In this document: positions 37,890 to 47,798 of the stretch, piece after piece
Position numbering within the stretch: position 1 is the first letter of the stretch
How the letters are laid out: every line of letters starts with the position of its first letter
Assembly (NCBI RefSeq): GCF_024054555.1
Contig: NZ_JAMXLY010000012.1
Location: 1 to 64,000, forward strand
Length of the DNA stretch: 64,000 nucleotides
Origin: Segatella cerevisiae
GTDB taxonomy: Bacteria > Bacteroidota > Bacteroidia > Bacteroidales > Bacteroidaceae
Reading direction: 5' to 3'
The notes under the pieces: model-generated
Told to the model about the DNA's origin: nothing
Database searches by the model: none
What the model saw: the letters and a program-made list of their open reading frames with translations, nothing else
Made by a program: the position numbers and the translations under genes

Positions 37890-38083
37890 CATAAATCATA
37901 AAAGATTTTTCCTTCGGAAGGCTAATCCTTTATCCTTGCATCTGATTTCTACAGAAACACCGGATAGACCTGAAAAGAAACGCTTGTCCTACCTCTTGCA
38001 AAAAGTTTATGATTGGAACGACTTTCTAGAATATCTTGCATCCACTTCGAGGATGCAACAGTCTCAAAAGTTGGGTATCGGGC
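37890..38083. other. Intergenic region upstream of the NupG operon
   Basis: No ORF with support. It contains an 8-bp hairpin TTGCATCC/GGATGCAA (38036-38058). Confidence 0.35.
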
Positions 38084-38114
38084 AAAAAAAATTGATTGTC
38101 TCACGACAACCAAT
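38084..38114 (-). terminator. Terminator after the DUF3256 gene
   Basis: An imperfect hairpin (ATTGATTGT with ACAACCAAT, 38091-38113) is followed on the minus strand by a run of seven T. Confidence 0.6.
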
Positions 38115-38220
38115 CTTTTATTAACCTTAATAATCTAATACCATGAAAAACACAGTGCAAAAGTACAACTAATTTCGATATCTGCAAGAGATTTGCAGGG
38201 AGAAATATTGGACTTTAATA

Positions 38221-38844
38221 TTACTTAAACCTTTCATTCTCCCAATTAAGTTTCTTTTGCACAAGTATAGTGTTTACGGCCTTTTCATCCATAGATCCGA
38301 CAAGAGGAACAGCCAAACTTAGGACCATTGTACGGTCATTCGGAGATAGTTTTCCGGACACCAGATAGGGTTCTATCATCGCCTCAAGAAATTGGAACCG
38401 ATCTACCGGCATAGTATCGGGGCGAACGATGAAATCTTCCGGTTTTACCGCAGGCATCAGGTCTTTGGAAGAGAGACGATGCCATGAGCGGTCATAAAAC
38501 AATATCTCACTTTCTTTAGAAGGTGCAGAAAGGGTCTTCACGAAACAGAGGACACTGTCGCCATTCTGTCGCGGGAGCATTTTCATTTCCAGTGTTGTAG
38601 ACGGATTTAGAATCACATGGAGATAGTCATTCGTCAACGTATCCATCCTGCTGTTTCCGGTCAGGAGATTCTTTACGCTTGCCTTTACTTTCATGTCGGC
38701 AAAATCGAGAAATTCCTGACGCAGATTTGCATTCAGATAAGGTATGACGGAGTCCGGCATTGCCAGCCACATCTTCTTGATAGACTGAGCAGACACATTG
38801 AATGAGATCAGTACTGTAAGCAAAATCAAAAAAGTTTTCTTCAT
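38221..38844 (-). CDS. DUF3256 family exported protein
   Basis: A 207-aa protein with a signal peptide (MKKTFLILLTVLISFNVSAQ). The segment MWLAMPDSVIPYLN is the DUF3256 hallmark. The family is restricted to Bacteroidales and has no known function. An upstream in-frame start at 38889 would precede the signal peptide and is rejected. It is 100 bp downstream of another small exported protein on the same strand. Confidence 0.85.
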   Translation of the reverse strand: MKKTFLILLTVLISFNVSAQSIKKMWLAMPDSVIPYLNANLRQEFLDFADMKVKASVKNLLTGNSRMDTLTNDYLHVILNPSTTLEMKMLPRQNGDSVLCFVKTLSAPSKESEILFYDRSWHRLSSKDLMPAVKPEDFIVRPDTMPVDRFQFLEAMIEPYLVSGKLSPNDRTMVLSLAVPLVGSMDEKAVNTILVQKKLNWENERFK

Positions 38845-38944
38845 ATTCACCACCTCTCTTGTTGGATCTAATATTTTCAAAATTATCATTTATAGACCGG
38901 ATAGAAACAGATCTGTAGAGCCATCTTCGCGGAATGCCGTTCTT

Positions 38945-39496
38945 CTATACCGGAACATGTACATATCGGAAAGCACCGTATCGGAGTTGGCACGTCCACT
39001 TCCCCTTACAAGGTGCCACGAATATCGTGAAAAGATCATCCATCCCTGTAGGGGCACAACCACCTTTATAGAACGGTGTACCATCCTCTTCCTCATCATA
39101 GCTCACGGGATAGATTTCCCCTAATCGGTCTGCAAGGGTTTTCATCTGGCGGATAGCCTGAATTTTATTGGGACAGGTCCTATAAAAGCGGGCTTGATTG
39201 AAAAGCCCCAAGGAATCGACCCTTTGAAAGCCCAATTCTATTTTGTCGAATTTTATACCCTGGAAAGTCTTGTTGACATAGAGGACAGAAACTGAATCCC
39301 GGGATTCCGGAGGCCCCCATAACTGTTGGAAGTCATGGAGTGCGTCAATGAAAGAAGACCCGAATATAATATGATTTTCCACACCTGAGTCATTCCGAAT
39401 CACTATACCTTTTTCCTGCGCATGCATGCTTATCCCGAAAAGAATAAAAGCAAGCATCGATAACATACTTCTGAGTTTCAAAGAATTCTGATACAT
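38945..39496 (-). CDS. Small exported protein of unknown function
   Basis: A 183-aa protein I do not recognise. An N-terminal basic stretch and hydrophobic segment (to about residue 27, ending SMHAQ) look like a signal peptide. The C-terminus holds Cys residues (GGCAP, APCKGKWTC) that might form disulfides. It has an exact Bacteroidetes promoter whose predicted start site is within a few bases of this ATG, so the mRNA may be nearly leaderless; an alternative start is 39466. It is likely cotranscribed with the DUF3256 gene. Confidence 0.65.
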   Translation of the reverse strand: MYQNSLKLRSMLSMLAFILFGISMHAQEKGIVIRNDSGVENHIIFGSSFIDALHDFQQLWGPPESRDSVSVLYVNKTFQGIKFDKIELGFQRVDSLGLFNQARFYRTCPNKIQAIRQMKTLADRLGEIYPVSYDEEEDGTPFYKGGCAPTGMDDLFTIFVAPCKGKWTCQLRYGAFRYVHVPV

Positions 39497-39502
39497 GTTG
39501 CG

Positions 39503-39534
39503 CAAAGGTAAAAAATAAAACGGACGCAACCAAA
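39503..39534 (-). promoter_or_regulatory. Promoter of the small exported protein gene
   Basis: On the minus strand TTTG (39531-39534), 20 bp, TACCTTTG (39503-39510), an exact consensus. It rules out the upstream in-frame start at 39529. Confidence 0.75.
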
Positions 39535-39687
39535 AAAGTAGGACTCAAATTTGATTCTCTTTCATATTCATCTCTATCTCTCCCCTACTGAGGTCTTCCA
39601 ACCCTTTCAGATAGCTGAGGATTACGGTACACATTGCCTGGCTCAATCCCCCATATCCGGATGTCATGGCGGTAAGCGGAAGTGAAA

Positions 39688-39719
39688 CTTGCTCATTTGC
39701 AGTTTATTTCTTACCTTTG
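39688..39719 (+). promoter_or_regulatory. rlmD promoter
   Basis: CTTG (39688-39691), 20 bp, TACCTTTG (39712-39719), placed 19 bp before the chosen start codon. Confidence 0.6.
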
Positions 39720-39737
39720 TGCCAAAATTACAGCGAT

Positions 39738-41204
39738 ATGACAAAGAAAAAGACCTTACCTGTCTTAGAGGGGGTCACCATTGAAAAAGTAGCAGCTGAA
39801 GGAAAATGTTTGTTTCATTATAATGAAAAGGTCGTTTTCGTTCCCTTTTGCGTTCCCGGAGATATAGCAGACATACAGATCACAAGAAAGAAACACAGTT
39901 TTTGTGAGGGCAGAGTGATCCGGTTCGTGCAATACAGTGCGGTGCGTGAGAAACCGTTCTGTACCCACTTCGGGATTTGTGGCGGATGCAAATGGCAGAA
40001 CCTCCCCTACGCTGAACAACTGAAAGCCAAACAGCAGCAAGTCCTGGATCAGTTGACGAAAATCGGCAAGATCGAACTGCCTGAGTTCAGACCTATACTC
40101 GGATCAGAAAAACTGAAAGAATACCGCAACAAACTCGAATTCGGGTGTGCCAACAGACGCTGGTACACGAAAGAAGAACTGGATCAACTTCCCCCAAAGG
40201 ACTCCTCAGCGGAAGACCTTTCCGCAACTGGGCAAAAGTCTCCCCATCGGCAGGACAATTGTATCGGTTTCCACATTACAGGTGCTTTCGACAAGATCTA
40301 TCCGATCGAGAAATGCTGGCTCATGGACGACCTGCACAACCGGATACGCAATGAGATACGTGATTTTGCGTTCCGTACCGGCATGACTTTCTTCGATGTC
40401 AGGGCCCAACACGGTCTGTTGAGGAACATCATGTTCAGAAATTCCAACTCCGGTGAGTGGATGGTCTTGATTCAGTTCCACTATGATGAACCGGACGATG
40501 AAACTAGGGCAAAAGCTCTCCTGCAGCACATCGCTGACCAGTTTCCCCAGATTTCCACTCTACTCTATGTGAACAACCAGAAGTGCAATGATACCATAGG
40601 AGATCTGGACATTCAGGTGTTCAAAGGCAAAGGTTTCATCATACAGGAAATGGGCGCACTCCGGTTCAAAGTAGGACCGAAGAGTTTTTATCAGACAAAT
40701 ACAGAACAGGCATTCCGACTCTACAGTGTTGCACGGGAGTTTGCTGGTTTGACCGGAACAGAGACCGTCTACGATCTCTATACGGGCACAGGCACCATTG
40801 CCAATTTCGTTGCCGGTCAAGCCAGGAAGGTCGTTGGCATCGAATATGTCCCCGAAGCCATTGAAGACGCCAAAGAGAACAGCCGCCTCAACGGCATCTC
40901 CAATACCCGTTTTTTTGCAGGGGACATGAAAGACATCCTCACGGATGAGTTGATCAGGGAAAACGGACACCCTGACGTCATCATCACTGACCCGCCGAGA
41001 GCCGGCATGCACCCTGATGTCATTCAAGTCATTCTCAAGGCCGGACCTGAACGGATCGTCTATGTGAGTTGTAACCCTGCCACACAAGCCCGCGATCTGT
41101 CTGTCCTTGACACCGCCTACAAAGTGATGCAGGTCCAACCTGTTGACATGTTCCCCCACACGCCGCACGTGGAAAATGTCGTACTGCTCCAGAAGAGGAA
41201 ATAA
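39738..41204 (+). CDS. rlmD: 23S rRNA (uracil-1939-C5)-methyltransferase
   Basis: A 488-aa RNA methyltransferase with an N-terminal TRAM domain (about 1-70), an iron-sulfur cysteine cluster (CTHFGICGGC, about 75-84) and a C-terminal class I SAM domain (YDLYTGTGTIA; ITDPPRAGMHPD). The catalytic Cys is in VSCNPATQARDL. It modifies U1939 in 23S rRNA. The start at 39738 (MTKKKT) follows the promoter; an upstream start at 39666 does not. Confidence 0.93.
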   Translation: MTKKKTLPVLEGVTIEKVAAEGKCLFHYNEKVVFVPFCVPGDIADIQITRKKHSFCEGRVIRFVQYSAVREKPFCTHFGICGGCKWQNLPYAEQLKAKQQQVLDQLTKIGKIELPEFRPILGSEKLKEYRNKLEFGCANRRWYTKEELDQLPPKDSSAEDLSATGQKSPHRQDNCIGFHITGAFDKIYPIEKCWLMDDLHNRIRNEIRDFAFRTGMTFFDVRAQHGLLRNIMFRNSNSGEWMVLIQFHYDEPDDETRAKALLQHIADQFPQISTLLYVNNQKCNDTIGDLDIQVFKGKGFIIQEMGALRFKVGPKSFYQTNTEQAFRLYSVAREFAGLTGTETVYDLYTGTGTIANFVAGQARKVVGIEYVPEAIEDAKENSRLNGISNTRFFAGDMKDILTDELIRENGHPDVIITDPPRAGMHPDVIQVILKAGPERIVYVSCNPATQARDLSVLDTAYKVMQVQPVDMFPHTPHVENVVLLQKRK

Positions 41205-41241
41205 GAAGAACAACTTCCAAAACTTATAAACAATCTTTTAT

Positions 41242-42390
41242 ATGATGACAAATCTCAAGAAAGGGTTATTCCTTATCATTGCTGCTGCACTTTCCTGCAC
41301 GACAGGCAGTGCGCAAATCAAATTACCGGAGTGGGTAAACAGCATTAAATTGTCCGGGTATGGTATGATCCAGTACCAGTACAGCGGACAGGAAGGGGCG
41401 AAAGCCAACTCTTTCAACCTTCGGATGGGCAGGATCATGCTTGACGGACGAGTCTTGAATGATTTTGTATGGAGAGTACAATTCCAGTTCAATGGAAATA
41501 CTTCCACTTTGGGAAGTTCTCCAAGATTGGTTGACCTCTACACGGAATGGCAGAAATACGATTTCTTCCGTGTCAAGATCGGACAGTTCAAAAGACCTTT
41601 CACTTTTGAGAACCCGATGAACCCCATTGACCAGGGTTTCATGAGTTACAGTCAGGCGGTAGACAAACTGGCAGGTTTTTCTGACCGCGCAGGCGAACAC
41701 AGTTCTAATGGCCGCGATATCGGATTGCAGATTCAAGGTGACTTCCTGAAAAATGCCAGTGGCAGGAATCTGCTGCATTACCAGTTGGGTGTATTCAATG
41801 GTCAAGGGATCAATGTCAAGGATGTCGATCAACAGAAAGACCTTATCGGCGGTATCTGGGCAATGCCTGTTTCCGGCATGAGGTTGGGTGCATTCGGCTG
41901 GACCGGCAGTTATGCACGCAAAGGAACCTGGAAGACTGTCAATGCTCAAGGAACTTCTGTCGATCACGATGGCATCAGGAGCCTTCAGCAGCGCCGGTAT
42001 GCGTTCTCGGCAGAGTATCTCATCAACGACTGGACTCTACGCTCAGAATTTGTCCACTCCACAGGGGCTGCTTTCGCAAAGGCCCTGAGCAACACCAATG
42101 ACAAGACTTCCGATGATTGTTCCCTCTCTGATGAAGGGGACGAAGCACAGAGTGTCTACGCCTTGGTCATCGCCCCGATCATCAAGAACCGTTTCCATGC
42201 CAAAGCGAGATACGACATGTATCAACCTACCGGAAACACCTCGAAGATGAGGACTCAATATGAGGTGGGACTGGACTATGAATTCAACAAAAACATCGAA
42301 CTTAACGGCGAATATGCTCTTATCAATGACAGGAGTTTGCAAAAGGAAAATTACTCTGTCGTCGATGTCGAAGTCGACTTCCGGTTCTAA
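41242..42390 (+). CDS. Phosphate-selective porin O/P family outer membrane porin
   Basis: A 382-aa outer membrane protein with a signal peptide ending in GSAQ and a barrel ending in Phe (VDVEVDFRF). The stretch IGQFKRPFTFENPMNP and SNGRDIGLQIQGDF are typical of the OprP/OprO family, which admits phosphate or polyphosphate in Pseudomonas; the Bacteroidetes substrate is uncertain. It lies 37 bp after rlmD, probably on the same transcript, and is followed by a strong hairpin. Confidence 0.87.
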   Translation: MMTNLKKGLFLIIAAALSCTTGSAQIKLPEWVNSIKLSGYGMIQYQYSGQEGAKANSFNLRMGRIMLDGRVLNDFVWRVQFQFNGNTSTLGSSPRLVDLYTEWQKYDFFRVKIGQFKRPFTFENPMNPIDQGFMSYSQAVDKLAGFSDRAGEHSSNGRDIGLQIQGDFLKNASGRNLLHYQLGVFNGQGINVKDVDQQKDLIGGIWAMPVSGMRLGAFGWTGSYARKGTWKTVNAQGTSVDHDGIRSLQQRRYAFSAEYLINDWTLRSEFVHSTGAAFAKALSNTNDKTSDDCSLSDEGDEAQSVYALVIAPIIKNRFHAKARYDMYQPTGNTSKMRTQYEVGLDYEFNKNIELNGEYALINDRSLQKENYSVVDVEVDFRF

Positions 42391-42437
42391 GGACATCCTC
42401 TTCCTTCAAAAGGAATCCTGAGAACAGACTATAATAG

Positions 42438-42479
42438 GACAAGCCCCCTGAAAGTTTTTTCACTTTCAGGGGGCTTGTC
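42438..42479. terminator. Strong hairpin between the porin and DUF3078 genes
   Basis: A 17-bp perfect stem (GACAAGCCCCCTGAAAG, 42438-42454, with 42463-42479). The T run lies in the loop rather than after the stem. It sits between convergent genes and could stop transcription from both sides. Confidence 0.7.
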
Positions 42480-42640
42480 TATTCAGGGCTTTCGTTCCAG
42501 CTCCTCAGATCATCAGAATTTAAGTGAGAGAAATGTCTCTCAGCACGCGTCATTCAATAGATTTGAATGAACGCCTTCCGAACGCAATAAATTTCGATAA
42601 AGTAGAAACCTATGGGAAAAGCTTCCGGTAACGACTCCTT

Positions 42641-43963
42641 CTAAAGGCTATAAGAGAATCCGACGCTCATATATTCCTTAAACTGCCAATAGCCATGATG
42701 GAGATCACGACTGACACCATCGTCAAAGCGAGGGAATACAAAGAGATTGCAGGAAATCAACTTGCTCAGTTGGAAAACAAAAGTATTTTCCCACTCCAAC
42801 TCTGTCTTCTTATATGAGGTATACCCGTAAAGCCGGGTCGTCCACTTGATCAGGTTCGACACGACCCAATTCAGGTCCACAGTAAACTCAGAACCATAGT
42901 CGACCAGCGAATGCTTTCCCTCGTCTACACCATAGCGGGTAGCCAAATCTTTGAGTTTTACGTAAGTCCAATCCAAGGCGATAGGAGCCAAATGCACCGT
43001 TCCCGTCAGTTTTTTCTTCAGCCAACTGACGTTATAATCCATACCAATAGAGAAGTTAACGTCAAAAGGAGACAAGAAACCCGCATAGATAGTGGGGTCA
43101 TTGGTCTTATAGGTACGAGTAAACTGCGTAGTGGCTATCGTCTGGAAAGTATAATACCATTTTTTTGTAGCCTGCAATCCGAGTTTATCAGTATACCGGA
43201 TCATATTTTCCGTTGCAGACATACTGTGGATACTATCAGCACGGGAATTCTGGAAACCTAACTTCATTTCCAGTTTGTGATTCCACACAAATCTTCGATG
43301 ATTGTCATAATTTGCCTGAAAGACGATGCTTCCCAACATGGAATAATTGCTCTCACCACCTTTATACCAGTTGCTGGATACGAAATTCTGCATGAACTGC
43401 AGATAATAGTCCCCTTGGAAAGTCCAGAAATTAGGTTTCCTGACGAGAAGATTCATAGGGACCTCATCCGGTTCCTTCGCTTTCGGCGACACGATATCCA
43501 CAAGGTCTGGATGGATCTGCTGGGCAGAAGGTTCCAAGCGGTCGAGATTGTCAGAATTGGCAATCAGTACTTTTTCACTCTGCCTGACAAATTGGGGATG
43601 ATTCAGATACACGTTCATCAGGGTCTTGTCCAGGAAACGGTCCACGACCTGACCGGAATCAGCCGCAGGGGACAATTCCAGGGAATGGACAGCCGGGAAA
43701 TAATAAAAGGTGAGCGGTGTGAACAGACAATAGCTCCGGTTTTGGACCAACAGATGATTCCGGGCAGCCAGAGTGTCTTTAGCCAGGACGCCCTCTATTG
43801 AAGTCGTATCCAGCCAATTTTTATATGACCTCAAAGAGTCCATATAATTGCGAACCAATTCAGGTTCGCCTCTATGCTTATTTCCAAAACCATTCCACGT
43901 CTTTTGGGCATTTACCCCTTGGGCTAACACCAAAAGCAGGATGATCAAAAACCGATATTTCAT
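42641..43963 (-). CDS. DUF3078 family outer membrane protein
   Basis: A 440-aa protein with a signal peptide ending in VNAQ. The region around NWYKGGESNYSML is the DUF3078 hallmark, followed by repeated beta strands consistent with a small barrel. The family is a Bacteroidetes envelope component of unknown role. It is divergent from pyrG and has its own promoter. Confidence 0.85.
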   Translation of the reverse strand: MKYRFLIILLLVLAQGVNAQKTWNGFGNKHRGEPELVRNYMDSLRSYKNWLDTTSIEGVLAKDTLAARNHLLVQNRSYCLFTPLTFYYFPAVHSLELSPAADSGQVVDRFLDKTLMNVYLNHPQFVRQSEKVLIANSDNLDRLEPSAQQIHPDLVDIVSPKAKEPDEVPMNLLVRKPNFWTFQGDYYLQFMQNFVSSNWYKGGESNYSMLGSIVFQANYDNHRRFVWNHKLEMKLGFQNSRADSIHSMSATENMIRYTDKLGLQATKKWYYTFQTIATTQFTRTYKTNDPTIYAGFLSPFDVNFSIGMDYNVSWLKKKLTGTVHLAPIALDWTYVKLKDLATRYGVDEGKHSLVDYGSEFTVDLNWVVSNLIKWTTRLYGYTSYKKTELEWENTFVFQLSKLISCNLFVFPRFDDGVSRDLHHGYWQFKEYMSVGFSYSL

Positions 43964-43990
43964 TTTATCTCTTTGTCAGTCTATTGACGG

Positions 43991-44021
43991 CAAAGGTAAA
44001 AAATAAAAATGAAAAAACGAA
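43991..44021 (-). promoter_or_regulatory. DUF3078 gene promoter
   Basis: On the minus strand TTCG (44018-44021), 19 bp, TACCTTTG (43991-43998). Confidence 0.55.
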
Positions 44022-44050
44022 AGATATGTCACATGAAATCAACCAAAACG

Positions 44051-44082
44051 GTTGGCACTTTCATTATTTTGTGCTACCTTTG
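44051..44082 (+). promoter_or_regulatory. pyrG promoter
   Basis: GTTG (44051-44054), 20 bp, TACCTTTG (44075-44082), back to back with the DUF3078 promoter. Confidence 0.6.
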
Positions 44083-44105
44083 CAACTTAGTTATAACTAA
44101 GCTAA

Positions 44106-45749
<1,644 letters not shown>

Positions 45750-45757
45750 TAGCAAAC

Positions 45758-45788
45758 AAAGAGGTGGACAAGTTTACACCTCTTTTCA
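45758..45788 (+). terminator. Hairpin between pyrG and yidC
   Basis: AAAGAGGTG (45758-45766) pairs with CACCTCTTT (45777-45785), followed by TTC. It may reduce read-through into yidC. Confidence 0.6.
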
Positions 45789-45802
45789 ATATTGAACAAT
45801 AA

Positions 45803-47737
45803 ATGGATAAAAACAGCATTATCGGCTTTGTCCTAATAGCCGTAATTCTGATCGGTTTTAGCTGGTGGGCAAAACCTTCGGATAAAGAGCAACGCGCCGC
45901 TTTCGTAAAAGATTCAATCGCCAATGTCCAACAAGCAAAAGCTGAAAAGACAGCCCAATTTGCTGCTGCGAAAAAGCAGGCAGCAATCAGGAAGAAGATA
46001 GAAGGCGATACGACCGCTCTCTTCTACTCTGCTTTGAATGGAAAAGCCCAGCAGATTACGTTGCAGAACAAGAAAGTCGCTCTCACCTTTAACACTAAGG
46101 GGGGAGTTGTGGAGAAAGCCGTTATTAAGGGATACATCGGGCACAACTTAAAGGTAAAAGATGGTTCTAAAGATTCCAAGGACGTTACTCTTTTCGATAC
46201 AAAGGATCAAAGCCTGAAATTCATGCTGGCCGGAAAGGATATCAATATTGTTACCAGCGACCTCTATTTTACACCTTCCCATATCACCGACTCTACTGTC
46301 GTCATGACAGCAAAGGCTGCAACGGGAAAATACATCACCTTGGCATACCGCCTCGGCAAAGATTATCTGCTTCACATGCAACTGCGTGCCACTGGTATGT
46401 CCGGTCTCTTCTCACCTGACGCTGACCTGATGGATGTCGTCTGGTCTGAACACTGCCGGCAGCAGGAAAGAGGTTTCACTTTCGAAAACCGATATTCCAG
46501 TCTGACCTATCACAATGTAGACGGAGGAACGGACTATATCAACCAAGGAAAAGAGAAGATCGACGAACCGGTAAAGGACCCTATCGACTGGGTGGCTTTC
46601 AAGGATCAGTTCTTCAGCGCCGTGATGATTTCCAAGAACAATTTCAAGGAAAATTCACTGATGACCAGTATTCCTATGGAGAAGGGATCCGGTTACTTGA
46701 AACAGTACGGTGCCAAGATGAAAACTTTCTTTGATCCGAGCGGAAAGAAACCTTCTGAATTCGAATTCTATTTCGGTTCCAATGATTTCCGACTTCTGCA
46801 AAATGTCGAGAAAGAAAGCAGTTTCGGACACAAACTCCAACTCCAACGCCTGATCTATTTGGGATGGCCGCTGTTCAGGATCATCAACCGCTGGTTCACC
46901 ATCTATGTCTTTGATTGGCTGAGCAAAGTATTCCCGATGGGCGTCGTCCTGATCCTCATCACCTTATTGCTGAAGGTCATCACCTATCCGATGGTCAAGA
47001 AGAGTTATATGAGTTCTGCCAAGATGCGAGTCTTGAGGCCTAAGTTGGATGAGGCGACCAAACAGTACAACAAACCGGAAGATCAGATGATGAAGCAACA
47101 GGCGATGATGTCTGAATACGCGAAATACGGAGTCAGCCCATTGTCGGGATGCTTGCCGGTCCTCATACAGGCACCTATCTGGATCGCCATGTTCAACTTT
47201 GTTCCGAATGCTATCCAGTTGCGCGGACAGAGTTTCTTATGGATGCACGACTTGAGCACTTATGACCCTATCCTGGAATGGAACAAGAACCTGTGGCTTA
47301 TCGGAGATCACCTTTCCCTGACTTGTATCTTGTTCTGCGTAGCACAAATTGTATATAGTTGGTTTACCATGCAACTCCAAAAGGATCAGATGGTCGGACA
47401 ACAGGCGGACCAGATGAAGATGATGCAGTGGATGATGTATCTGATGCCGATTTTCTTCTTCTTCATCTTCAATGATTATTCTTCAGGATTGAACTTCTAC
47501 TACTTTATCAGTTTGGCTTTCAGTGCACTCATCATGTACACATTGAGAAAGACGACCAATGATGAAAAACTGCTCCATATTCTTGAAGCGCGGTACAACA
47601 AGAATGCCGCCAATCCCAAGAAATCCACCGGCGGTTTTGCTGCACGTCTGCAAGCTATGCAACAGATGCAGATGCAACAACAGAAAGAGATGCAGAAGAA
47701 GCGTGCCGATCTGGAACGCAAGAAGAAACAACTTTAA
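45803..47737 (+). CDS. yidC: Membrane protein insertase YidC
   Basis: A 644-aa inner membrane insertase. An N-terminal transmembrane helix (about 5-21) leads to a large periplasmic beta domain (about 60-340) as in Gram-negative YidC; the conserved five-helix insertase core runs from about 360 to 590 (SGCLPVLIQAPIW is recognisable); the C-terminus is a long Gln/Met/Lys-rich basic tail that likely binds ribosomes. The tail is longer than in E. coli, as in other Bacteroidetes. Confidence 0.96.
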   Translation: MDKNSIIGFVLIAVILIGFSWWAKPSDKEQRAAFVKDSIANVQQAKAEKTAQFAAAKKQAAIRKKIEGDTTALFYSALNGKAQQITLQNKKVALTFNTKGGVVEKAVIKGYIGHNLKVKDGSKDSKDVTLFDTKDQSLKFMLAGKDINIVTSDLYFTPSHITDSTVVMTAKAATGKYITLAYRLGKDYLLHMQLRATGMSGLFSPDADLMDVVWSEHCRQQERGFTFENRYSSLTYHNVDGGTDYINQGKEKIDEPVKDPIDWVAFKDQFFSAVMISKNNFKENSLMTSIPMEKGSGYLKQYGAKMKTFFDPSGKKPSEFEFYFGSNDFRLLQNVEKESSFGHKLQLQRLIYLGWPLFRIINRWFTIYVFDWLSKVFPMGVVLILITLLLKVITYPMVKKSYMSSAKMRVLRPKLDEATKQYNKPEDQMMKQQAMMSEYAKYGVSPLSGCLPVLIQAPIWIAMFNFVPNAIQLRGQSFLWMHDLSTYDPILEWNKNLWLIGDHLSLTCILFCVAQIVYSWFTMQLQKDQMVGQQADQMKMMQWMMYLMPIFFFFIFNDYSSGLNFYYFISLAFSALIMYTLRKTTNDEKLLHILEARYNKNAANPKKSTGGFAARLQAMQQMQMQQQKEMQKKRADLERKKKQL

Positions 47738-47748
47738 AGTCTTTAGCG

Positions 47749-47778
47749 AGACGGAGTGAATAGACTTTCACTCCGTCT
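47749..47778 (+). terminator. Hairpin between yidC and the S9 peptidase
   Basis: An 11-bp stem (AGACGGAGTGA, 47749-47759, with 47768-47778); no T run follows, so termination may be incomplete. Confidence 0.45.
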
Positions 47779-47798
47779 GTGATTTAAAAACCTATTCT

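Noticed and set aside
43213..43801. Plus-strand ORFs opposite the DUF3078 gene.
   Set aside because: They are shadows of a signal-peptide-bearing minus-strand gene with its own promoter.
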